From NCBI GenBank assembly GCA_005776545.1, contig SXOY01000074.1, positions 1 to 8,997 on the forward strand: 8,997 bases of DNA, in the 5' to 3' direction. Below the pieces are notes generated by a model, which worked only from the letters and a program-made list of their open reading frames with translations, searched no databases and had not been told where the DNA came from. The stretch comes from Planctomycetia bacterium. Its GTDB lineage: Bacteria > Planctomycetota > Phycisphaerae > Phycisphaerales > UBA1924. The translations under genes were made by a program, and so were the position numbers. Numbering within the stretch: position 1 is the stretch's first letter; the number at the start of each line of letters is the position of its first letter. Below, one piece after another: positions 1-5,517 of the stretch.

Positions 1-101
1 TGCACAGTCAGCTCGATGATGCGGTCGCGGCGGAGCAATACGAACAGGCGGCACGATTGCGGGACGAAATTCGCAGCGTTTCAGAATCTCGCGGCAATTA
101 G
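1..101 (+). CDS. mcsA: McsA, protein-arginine kinase activator (3' end only)
   Basis: Only the last 32 codons are present, read from base 3 to a TAG at 99-101. They form a UVR motif helix pair: an L-D-D-A-V start, then an E-Q-Y-E-Q-A-A-R-L-R-D-E-I core, as at the C-terminus of McsA and in UvrB/UvrC. McsA is a zinc-binding adaptor that binds and activates the arginine kinase McsB. The stop is 2 bp before the mcsB start, so the two genes are almost certainly one transcript and probably translationally coupled. The UVR motif alone would also fit another UVR protein; the adjacent mcsB is what makes McsA the best call. Confidence 0.85.
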   Translation, partial: HSQLDDAVAAEQYEQAARLRDEIRSVSESRGN

Positions 102-103
102 AT

Positions 104-1240
104 ATGGCAAGCAAGAAACATCCATCGCCTGATTCCCACGGTTCGCACGATCCGCTCAGCCCGCGCGAGACACCGCTTTGGCTTACCGGAAATGGCCCCA
201 TGAGCGATGTCGTGATTTCATCACGGGCACGGCTGGCGCGAAATCTGGCGGGGTATCCATTTATTACGCGGGCCGATCGGGCTGATCGTTTGCGGGTTTT
301 CAAGATCTGCAAAGACTGGATACCTAAGTCGCATGTGGCGGCGGAGACATCCATTCTGGAACTGCACTCGATGTCAGCCCAGGAACGCATGTTGCTTGTA
401 GAGCGGCACGCGATTTCAAAGCCACTTGCCAAAGGCAAGGCGTATGTGGGCGAGGTGCAGGAACCCAAGGAGATTTCACAATCCGATCCGCGTGGCCTTG
501 CAGTTGCGCTTGATCAGAGCGGATTGTCGGTCATGATTAATGAGGAGGATCACTTGCGGATGCAGGTGATTCGCCCCGGTCTGAATCTTTCCGCGGCGTG
601 GGATGCGGTCAATCGCGCGGATGATCAGATTGAGGCCGGGTTAGATTACGCGTTTCATCAGGATTATGGATATTTGACGGCGTGCCCTACAAATGTCGGT
701 ACGGGGTTGCGATTGAGCTGCATGTTGCACCTGCCTGCACTGAAGGTTGTGGGCGAAATGGAAAAGGTGAAGAGCGCGGCTAATGACATGTCGCTGGCGG
801 TGCGTGGATTTTATGGTGAGGGTTCGGAGTCGGTCGGCGACTTGTATCAGATCTCGAACCAGACAGCTTTAGGAAAAACCGAATCGCAGATACTCAATAC
901 GTTGCTTGAGGAGATCATCCCGCGCGTGATTGACTACGAGCGAGTGGCACGCAAGACGCTGCTTTCAAAGCGGAAGATATTTATCGAAGATCAGGTGAAG
1001 CGGGCGCTGGGGATCCTGACGCATGCGCAGCTGCTGGGCACCGAAGAGTCGATGCAGCTCATCAGCCAGGTGCGTCTGGGTGTGTCACTGGGATTGATAG
1101 ACCATGTGTCTATTGAGTCGGTGTCTTCGCTGTTTCTATTGGTACAGCCAGCGCACTTACAGAAAATTGTCGGGCAGGAGATGGATCAAGATGGGCGCAA
1201 GGAGGCTCGCGCCACATTGGTTCGACAGAAGCTGCGTTGA
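104..1240 (+). CDS. mcsB: McsB, protein-arginine kinase (378 aa)
   Basis: ATP:guanido phosphotransferase-fold kinase that phosphorylates arginine side chains, marking proteins for ClpCP degradation and controlling the CtsR heat-shock repressor in Firmicutes (family knowledge). Visible motifs: SSRARLARN at 39-47 with nucleotide-binding arginines, the catalytic NEEDH loop at 146-150, CPTNVGTGLR at 194-203, RGFYGEGSE at 234-242, and SNQTALGKTE at 251-260. The length is close to the B. subtilis protein (363 aa), with about 20 extra residues at the N-terminus and no C-terminal tail after the last helix. The start at 104 is 2 bp after the mcsA stop; no strong Shine-Dalgarno is seen, so coupling is likely. 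Odd point: where B. subtilis has the RDxxRA phosphoarginine-binding motif (recalled), this protein reads RKEARA at 365-370, with Asp replaced by Lys. No clpC or ctsR follows; the next gene is convergent. Confidence 0.96.
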   Translation: MASKKHPSPDSHGSHDPLSPRETPLWLTGNGPMSDVVISSRARLARNLAGYPFITRADRADRLRVFKICKDWIPKSHVAAETSILELHSMSAQERMLLVERHAISKPLAKGKAYVGEVQEPKEISQSDPRGLAVALDQSGLSVMINEEDHLRMQVIRPGLNLSAAWDAVNRADDQIEAGLDYAFHQDYGYLTACPTNVGTGLRLSCMLHLPALKVVGEMEKVKSAANDMSLAVRGFYGEGSESVGDLYQISNQTALGKTESQILNTLLEEIIPRVIDYERVARKTLLSKRKIFIEDQVKRALGILTHAQLLGTEESMQLISQVRLGVSLGLIDHVSIESVSSLFLLVQPAHLQKIVGQEMDQDGRKEARATLVRQKLR

Positions 1241-1243
1241 TTG

Positions 1244-1807
1244 TTAGAGGAGTTTGGGCCAGAGCCAGCCGAACATTCCGGCGGTCAGTAATGCGTAGAC
1301 GATTGCATCAAAGAGCGATGCCGGAAGAGCTTTCCACGGGCGGCCTTTCCAGATCGAGTCGGTGAGGACGCCGCCGCCGTGGGCGATGAACGCGGCGATC
1401 GCGACAAAGGTGAAGATCTTCATGTACGAAGTGCCGCGGATGTATGCGGTGCTGGCAAGGAATGCAATTCCCGAAGTGAGCAGGAGCAGATTTACAATCC
1501 ACATTGAGAGAGAGACTCCCATGTTGACCGGACCATCCATGACGGTGAGACATCCCCACGGACCGGCCTTTTGTTTGGCGAGATTCTCCGGAGATTTCAT
1601 GTTCTTGTGATCGCAGAATGGGAACGTGTACATGCCGCCGGGAAGTTTTTGTTCGCGGATCGCGTTCAGCAATTTTTCTTCTTCTGGCAACTTGCTGTAG
1701 TCTTTTTTGTGGATGGGAAGCATCATCCAGATGATCGAGCTTGCGAAGAACACAGCAACTGTACTTAGCAGAATCGGAATCCAAAGATCGGTGAGTGAAA
1801 CTCCCAT
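1244..1807 (-). CDS. Conserved four-helix inner-membrane protein of unknown function (187 aa)
   Basis: Predicted transmembrane helices lie near residues 8-30, 98-121, 129-149 and 164-183. Between helices 1 and 2 is a hydrophilic loop of about 65 residues with HKKDYSKLPEEEKLLNAI and a YTFPFC segment. The motif pattern (DLWIPILLS at the start, LPxEE, a GP-rich stretch before helix 2, ALLTAGMFGWLWP at the end) matches a family of uncharacterised membrane proteins I recall from Acidobacteria and Planctomycetes; I know no function for it. The start is well supported: AAGGGAGGT (1814-1822 on the minus strand) ends 6 bp before the ATG. The 3' end stops 3 bp from the mcsB stop, so the two genes converge with no room for a separate terminator. 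Two shadow frames inside this gene were discarded. Confidence 0.85.
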   Translation of the reverse strand: MGVSLTDLWIPILLSTVAVFFASSIIWMMLPIHKKDYSKLPEEEKLLNAIREQKLPGGMYTFPFCDHKNMKSPENLAKQKAGPWGCLTVMDGPVNMGVSLSMWIVNLLLLTSGIAFLASTAYIRGTSYMKIFTFVAIAAFIAHGGGVLTDSIWKGRPWKALPASLFDAIVYALLTAGMFGWLWPKLL

Positions 1808-1813
1808 TGCGAG

Positions 1814-1822
1814 ACCTCCCTT
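1814..1822 (-). promoter_or_regulatory. Strong Shine-Dalgarno sequence of the 187-aa membrane protein gene
   Basis: On the minus strand AAGGGAGGT lies 6 bp before the ATG at 1807. It is the clearest ribosome binding site in the window, where most genes have a weak one or none. It begins directly after the T-tract of the terminator-like hairpin at 1822-1846. Confidence 0.75.
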
Positions 1823-1846
1823 AAAAAGCGATGCTCAAGAGCATCG
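1822..1846 (-). terminator. Rho-independent terminator-like hairpin (or leader attenuator)
   Basis: Read on the minus strand, CGATGCT-CTTG-AGCATCG forms a 7-bp perfect stem with a 4-nt loop, followed by one C and five T. This is the shape of an intrinsic terminator. It lies about 100 bp downstream of the stop of the 589-aa gene (same strand, stop at 1949), so it could end that transcript. Its T-tract stops only about 15 nt before the ATG of the next gene and abuts that gene's Shine-Dalgarno. A transcript of the 187-aa gene starting upstream would therefore have to read through it, which would make it an attenuator. The stem is short and only moderately GC-rich. Confidence 0.5.
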
Positions 1847-1893
1847 ACTCAGGAAGTCTAGACCGTGTTCACGTCCGACGTGTCGCTCTCGGA

Positions 1894-1935
1894 GGTACAG
1901 GCACTAGGCACTGGGCACTGGGCACTAGGAACTGA
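1894..1935 (+). repeat. Heptamer tandem repeat, unit GCACTGG/GCACTAG
   Basis: Units at 1901, 1908, 1915 and 1922 read GCACTAG, GCACTGG, GCACTGG, GCACTAG. They are flanked by degenerate units GGTACAG (1894) and GAACTGA (1929). On the minus strand the core is AGTGCCC/AGTGCCT. The array lies just beyond the 3' end of the 589-aa gene, in the spacer to the 187-aa gene. Confidence 0.85.
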
Positions 1936-1948
1936 ACATACCAACAAG

Positions 1949-3718
1949 TTAGGTAATGACCGCGAATGTGTTAATGATGGTTTCTACGTTGTAGAACGTT
2001 GCGATTCGCAAGGTCAGCGCTGTGTTTCCAAGGGGCAAACCGGCGGTAGGAATACGAACAACCCAGTGGCCGTTTCGCATGTTTCCGATGACTGGGTAGT
2101 ACTCGGTGTTGTCGCGAATTTCGAGAATTCCGGTCACACTGCGGATGCCTGCGGGAGAGATGGCATCGAGCACTACCTCAAGGAATCGAGCGCCGTTTTC
2201 GGTGACCATCTGCGTTGAAAGCAGATTCACGTTTGGACGTTGAGTCACCACGACCACCGTTGATCGAGCTGCGCCGATTCGACCATTTGCATCAATTCCG
2301 GCGGCGGCAATATGGATCTGGCCGCTGCCTGCAATGGGAAAATTGAAAGTTGGTTGCTGGGTCCCAAGACCAGAAGTAAGTGAACGTTGCTCGATCAGTC
2401 GGTCATAGGCCATGTTGTATTGGCCATCGCGATCGACATCGTAAAACAAGATCGCGGCAGAAAGTCCGATGGGCGAGCCAACTGCGGAACTGATTGTTGT
2501 TTCAATTGTGAACGCTTCACCTTCGATGACCCAGAGTTCAGTGCGCGGTGTGCCAGAAGGCGCCTGGCGCACGCGTGTTACCCAGGGAAGCACGTTGGTC
2601 GCGCTGCTTGAATCACCGGGTTGAACCGCGATGCGAGCTGGGCTGCGCGGATCGCCCGAGGTTCTGGCATCGACGGCGTATGCACCGTACTGCCGCGGCC
2701 AGGGCCATGATGCCTGCGCGGTTGCATTGAGCGTGAATGTGCCGCCCATGCTTCCCATTGCGGGATTTGCATTGACCGTTCCCAGGATGACATCGCCAGA
2801 GTCGTATCGTTCGCTGCGGTTTGCATCGTAAAAGAAGACTGAATGCGTGACGGCGTTGGGTGCGCCAGGAAGTACAACGGCCCAGCCGCTTGCGGCCCAT
2901 TGCTGTACAACTGCGGTGAGCTGAACGCTGGTTGCCGAGCCAGTTGCTGAAAATACGACGACATTTGCACGCGGCGCGATCGCAATCGTCATTGTCGCCG
3001 CAGTGGAACTCCATGCGCCATTGACATCGACCACGTTGGCACCGATGGTGCGAGTTTGCACACCGAGCGCATCGGGGGATTCGAACCCTTGAGCAATTGC
3101 CCAGCCCAATGTTGTTGTAAGCCTGAAGGCGTTGGTATTTGGAACGCGAATCCAGGTGTCGCCGATGGGTTGATCAACTCCAATGTCCCAGACGTGATTG
3201 TCGTTCATGTCGGCGAAGAAACTCGCCGCGAAAAGTTGGGTTGAACCCAGACCAGTGACCGTGAGCGTGATCGGATCATCGGGCGTGACGATAGAAGATG
3301 AGGCGTTGATAATGGCAGCTTGCGGCCGCGAAGTGCGTTGAAGTTGCAGAAGTCTGGGTGTGGTGCCCCAGCGTCCCTGCGTGTCCTGAAGATTGGTCAT
3401 AAGCCGCACGTTTTGCGGCCAGGCACTGGTTGGGAGAACCGTTCGGCTGAGAGATGCTTGCTGTGCGCCGGAGTTTGTCCAGGTATCGCCGAGTGTTGCA
3501 TCGACTCCCGGTGTCCAGCGGCTGTTGCCATCAAGATCGAGCCAGAAAGTCGCAGCGCGGATACCGGCTTGGGCAATTCCCGTGGTGGTCAGGGTGATAG
3601 GGACGCCGATCGGGGCGGATTGATGATCAGCGCGGAAGTCGGTCACTGCCGGAACGGAGAATAAGTTGCGGTTTTCGAGAGCTTGGAAGATTGAGTCAAC
3701 CGAGTAACGGCACTTCAT
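1949..3718 (-). CDS. Planctomycete-type modular surface protein with LEPR-like N-terminus and Ca-loop repeats (589 aa)
   Basis: Residues 13-22 (ALENRNLFSV) resemble the LEPRxLLS element at the start of many planctomycete exported proteins. No classical signal peptide is seen. The rest is beta-rich and Ig-like, made of four modules of about 110-130 residues. Each has a [FL]xxDxxxxxxxxxxxD loop: D61-D73 (DLDGNSRWTPGVD), D170-D182 (DMNDNHVWDIGVD), D298-D309 (DANRSERYDSGD) and D427-D439 (DVDRDGQYNMAYD). In each, a D-x-x-G/T strand element follows about 50 residues later (112, 231, 350 and 476). A fifth module (about 494-589) lacks the loop. The Asp/Asn spacing resembles dockerin or EF-hand calcium loops; calcium binding is inference. 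There is no catalytic motif, C-terminal sorting signal or anchor. AGGGGT at 3725-3730 is a plausible ribosome binding site 6 bp before the ATG. Likely an extracellular structural or adhesive protein; the exact role is unknown. Confidence 0.85.
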   Translation of the reverse strand: MKCRYSVDSIFQALENRNLFSVPAVTDFRADHQSAPIGVPITLTTTGIAQAGIRAATFWLDLDGNSRWTPGVDATLGDTWTNSGAQQASLSRTVLPTSAWPQNVRLMTNLQDTQGRWGTTPRLLQLQRTSRPQAAIINASSSIVTPDDPITLTVTGLGSTQLFAASFFADMNDNHVWDIGVDQPIGDTWIRVPNTNAFRLTTTLGWAIAQGFESPDALGVQTRTIGANVVDVNGAWSSTAATMTIAIAPRANVVVFSATGSATSVQLTAVVQQWAASGWAVVLPGAPNAVTHSVFFYDANRSERYDSGDVILGTVNANPAMGSMGGTFTLNATAQASWPWPRQYGAYAVDARTSGDPRSPARIAVQPGDSSSATNVLPWVTRVRQAPSGTPRTELWVIEGEAFTIETTISSAVGSPIGLSAAILFYDVDRDGQYNMAYDRLIEQRSLTSGLGTQQPTFNFPIAGSGQIHIAAAGIDANGRIGAARSTVVVVTQRPNVNLLSTQMVTENGARFLEVVLDAISPAGIRSVTGILEIRDNTEYYPVIGNMRNGHWVVRIPTAGLPLGNTALTLRIATFYNVETIINTFAVIT

Positions 3719-3791
3719 GTGAATACCCCTTTTGCGCTGTGACGCATTCGAATATACCGGTTATTGGTACCGGGGGTTGCAAGAAAGGCAG

Positions 3792-3819
3792 AGTGCTGAG
3801 TGCTGAGCGATGAGTGCTG
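3792..3819 (+). repeat. Heptamer tandem repeat, unit AGTGCTG
   Basis: Four units start at 3792, 3799, 3806 and 3813: AGTGCTG, AGTGCTG, AGCGATG, AGTGCTG. A further isolated copy of AGTGCTGAG occurs near 4066. The core AGTGC is shared with the array at 1894-1935, but there it reads on the opposite strand. Confidence 0.85.
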
Positions 3820-3820
3820 A

Positions 3821-3929
3821 GGGTGGCAAAGGGGCGGAGGGTAAGGAAAAAGTGGCAAAGTGGCAAAGTGGCAAAGTGACGGAGTGACGAAGTGGCGGAG
3901 GGGCGATGGGGTGAAGGGGCGGAGGGGCG
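3821..3929 (+). repeat. Degenerate octamer tandem repeat, unit AAGTGGCA drifting to GAGGGGCG
   Basis: Ten consecutive 8-bp units run from 3850: AAGTGGCA three times, then AAGTGACG, GAGTGACG, AAGTGGCG, GAGGGGCG, ATGGGGTG, AAGGGGCG and GAGGGGCG. About three more degenerate units (3821-3844) precede them, interrupted by a partial unit at 3845-3849. The array drifts gradually from an AAAGTGGC-like to a GGGGCG-like unit. It is followed by a run of seven T at 3932-3938. Confidence 0.85.
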
Positions 3930-3978
3930 AGTTTTTTTGAAATTTGAGATTACAGAGAAGCTCAACGAAAATTTCAAA

Positions 3979-3994
3979 GGGACTCATGAGTCCC
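3979..3994. repeat. Perfect 16-bp palindrome GGGACTCATGAGTCCC
   Basis: The 16 bases are fully self-complementary. They sit in an A-rich/C-rich frame: AAA precedes, and TGACCCCCTTTT follows. Just upstream is a weaker inverted repeat, GAAATTT (3939-3945) with AAATTTC (3969-3975). The GGGGGTCAGGGACTCATGAG reading of the minus strand is reminiscent of REP-type hairpins that begin GGGGTCAGG, but no transposase is nearby. With no central loop it could be an operator as easily as a folded structure. Confidence 0.6.
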
Positions 3995-4082
3995 TGACCC
4001 CCTTTTGTTCCCTCCAGAGGCGGGCGCGGACGCATTTGAGTCAATAACGGAGGTGGGGTTCAGAAGAGTGCTGAGAGAGATG

Positions 4083-4136
4083 GTTCAGATTGCCACGAGT
4101 TTCGTTCAGATTGCCATGGCAATGTGGCAACCTGAA
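4083..4136. repeat. 21-bp-period repeat GTTCAGATTGCCA with an inverted third copy and a 14-bp palindrome
   Basis: GTTCAGATTGCCA occurs at 4083-4095 and again at 4104-4116. A third copy, inverted and with one change, is GTGGCAACCTGAA at 4124-4136, which pairs with TTCAGATTGCCAC at 4084-4096 (12 of 13 positions). Between them ATTGCCATGGCAAT (4110-4123) is a perfect 14-bp palindrome. The whole can fold as a long hairpin. Confidence 0.7.
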
Positions 4137-4171
4137 GGCGGAATGCGGCGATTTGTGCAAGCTGCGATCAG

Positions 4172-4207
4172 AATGGGATGAATAGGTCAAATAGGACGAA
4201 TAGGACC
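4172..4207 (+). repeat. Nonamer tandem repeat, unit AATAGGACG
   Basis: Four consecutive 9-bp units: AATGGGATG (4172), AATAGGTCA (4181), AATAGGACG (4190) and AATAGGACC (4199). They are followed by a diverged CATGAGTTA. This is the third period (9) within 420 bp, distinct in sequence from the heptamer and octamer arrays. Confidence 0.75.
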
Positions 4208-4371
4208 CATGAGTTAGTGCGGCGGAGATTGTTTGCGGTTTGGTTTTCATGGCGGCAGCTTATCAGGTTGTACGGGTTAGGTCAAGGCGAATTGCGGTAA
4301 AAATCTGTATCGGACAAAAATGGGGCGCGAGATGTCCGGAATCGATGAAATGGGGTTGTGCATGTGCTTGC

Positions 4372-4393
4372 GGGCCAGGTTTACAACTGGCCC
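4372..4393 (+). other. Stem-loop in the leader of the first zinc-ribbon paralogue
   Basis: GGGCCAG (4372-4378) pairs with CTGGCCC (4387-4393) around an 8-nt loop, about 85 bp before the ATG at 4479. No T-run follows, so it is not an intrinsic terminator. It may be an RNA leader element or chance. The rest of 4208-4478 shows nothing I can interpret. Confidence 0.35.
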
Positions 4394-4478
4394 AGTTGAT
4401 CCCAAGAAGGATGGGAAGGCTGGTCTCGTTGGAATAGACTGCAACCAGAGGTTCACGCCGCAACTTTGACAAAGCTCC

Positions 4479-5471
4479 ATGGCAAAGCGAACAGATGTCA
4501 TGATTCTCGCACTACACGCCTCGCGGCTAACCGGGCGTGCGGTGGCTTTGACAGCTTCAACAATGACTGGCTACGCAGCAGCAACTTACGTGATTTTCCT
4601 CCGCATGCATGCACAGACCGGATTTCAGAGCGACTACTACGCAGATGTCGCTAAAGGCGGAGGTGGGTTGCCAATACCCGCGCACCTTCACCTGCTTTGG
4701 CTGAGAACATTTGCACTTGAGGATATGAATCAACGTTTCACACCCGATTTTCGATATCCCAATGGCATCGCACATTATGTCTTTGAAATGAACCCAGGCT
4801 ATACATTCCTTTATGGATATTTACAACAAACTCTGAGTCTCATTTTCTGTACGGTGAACATTGCGCTGATCGTGAGCTACTTTGCGCCACTGGGACTTGG
4901 CCCGCGCGGTCTCACACGCGCGCCTGCCCCGGTTCGCTCAGACCTTGGTCGCATGTGGACTGATGCGCTGCGCAATTCACCGATGCAGTGGGGACTTGTT
5001 CTTGGTGCAGCAGCTTCAATTGGCTTCTCGGCAGCGATACTTGGGGAGGCGTACGGCATTGTCCGGCAATATTGGTTTGGAGATCTGGCGTGGGAAAACG
5101 GAGGGCCGGCAACGAATGTGGTCAGACCGTTCTACGCGCTGCTGACCCCTCCGGACGCAGTCTGGCTCTTTCTCGGTTGTTTCCTGCTCGCAGCGGGCAG
5201 CCACATTCTCGCCGCACGAAGCCGACTTATGCAAGACCCGGCAATGATTGCACGCTGGTGTTTTTCGTGTGGATATCCAAGAGTTACACAGATTGGCAAC
5301 ACAGATGCTCCGCAAACCTCCGCCCCCACCCTCTGCCCCGAATGCGGCAAGCCGCCGGGAGTTAAGATACAACGTTTCGGTAAGCGACACATAAAACTGG
5401 CAATCGCCGCCATTTTCATATTATCTGTCATCGCCTTCTTCGTTGTACCTAGGATCGTCTTGTCGTTGTAG
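4479..5471 (+). CDS. Membrane protein with C-terminal zinc ribbon, paralogue 1 (330 aa)
   Basis: I recognise no named family. About five hydrophobic segments are visible, near 21-41, 115-135, 171-194, 226-246 and 306-328. Between segments 1 and 2 is a long polar stretch (about 42-114), rich in Tyr, Phe and Pro. The most conserved block against the neighbouring paralogue is 181-217 (IGFSAAILGEAY ... WENGGPATNVVRP). A zinc ribbon lies between segments 4 and 5: C261-x2-C264 (CFSCGYP) and C286-x2-C289 (LCPECGKPPG). This ribbon form is common in Phycisphaerae proteins. The start is set by the shared CCATGGCAAA context at both paralogues' starts; no Shine-Dalgarno is seen. The second copy begins 46 bp downstream on the same strand, so the two are probably co-transcribed. 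Its function is unknown, perhaps a metal-binding membrane sensor or scaffold. Confidence 0.85.
   Translation: MAKRTDVMILALHASRLTGRAVALTASTMTGYAAATYVIFLRMHAQTGFQSDYYADVAKGGGGLPIPAHLHLLWLRTFALEDMNQRFTPDFRYPNGIAHYVFEMNPGYTFLYGYLQQTLSLIFCTVNIALIVSYFAPLGLGPRGLTRAPAPVRSDLGRMWTDALRNSPMQWGLVLGAAASIGFSAAILGEAYGIVRQYWFGDLAWENGGPATNVVRPFYALLTPPDAVWLFLGCFLLAAGSHILAARSRLMQDPAMIARWCFSCGYPRVTQIGNTDAPQTSAPTLCPECGKPPGVKIQRFGKRHIKLAIAAIFILSVIAFFVVPRIVLSL
5019..5055 (+). repeat. 37-bp tract identical to 6055-6091 (paralogue 1 copy)
   Basis: This segment, beginning ATTGGCTTCTCGG and ending GAGGCGTACG, is identical base for base to the corresponding place in the second paralogue, including third codon positions. 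Surrounding sequence differs much more. Confidence 0.85.
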
Positions 5472-5517
5472 AACCCCGACGCACGAACCCAGTTGTAAAC
5501 TCTCACTCGCAGATTCC

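Larger units (their letters stand above)
3719..4478. other. Gene-free spacer of about 760 bp made largely of short repeats
   Basis: It lies between the divergent 589-aa gene (-) and the first zinc-ribbon paralogue (+), so it must hold the promoters of both. I could not identify either promoter with confidence. Several ORFs of 60-110 codons cross it, but they translate the tandem repeats (for example periodic CHFATLP-like strings) and look spurious. Contents in order: a small inverted repeat CCGGT-7 nt-ACCGG at 3757-3773, heptamer, octamer, 21-bp and nonamer repeats with two perfect palindromes (listed separately), then about 270 bp with only one hairpin. Confidence 0.7.

Noticed and set aside
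3696..4044. Minus-strand ORFs of 93 and 109 codons across the repeat spacer
   Set aside because: Their translations are periodic strings produced by the heptamer and octamer arrays, with no domain and no ribosome binding site. They are better explained as read-through of tandem repeats.
4041..4250. 69-codon minus-strand ORF with a repeated GNLN segment
   Set aside because: The GNLN repeat comes from the 21-bp-period DNA repeat and the SYSS-like part from the nonamer array. Composition and context argue against a real protein.
4466..4471. TTGACA box before zinc-ribbon paralogue 1
   Set aside because: It lies only 7 bp before the ATG, so there is no room for a -10 box and a transcript start before the coding region.
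5443..5517. Upstream extension of zinc-ribbon paralogue 2 to an ATG inside paralogue 1
   Set aside because: The 25 extra residues have no counterpart in paralogue 1, and the MAKR start at 5518 aligns exactly with the start of that copy.
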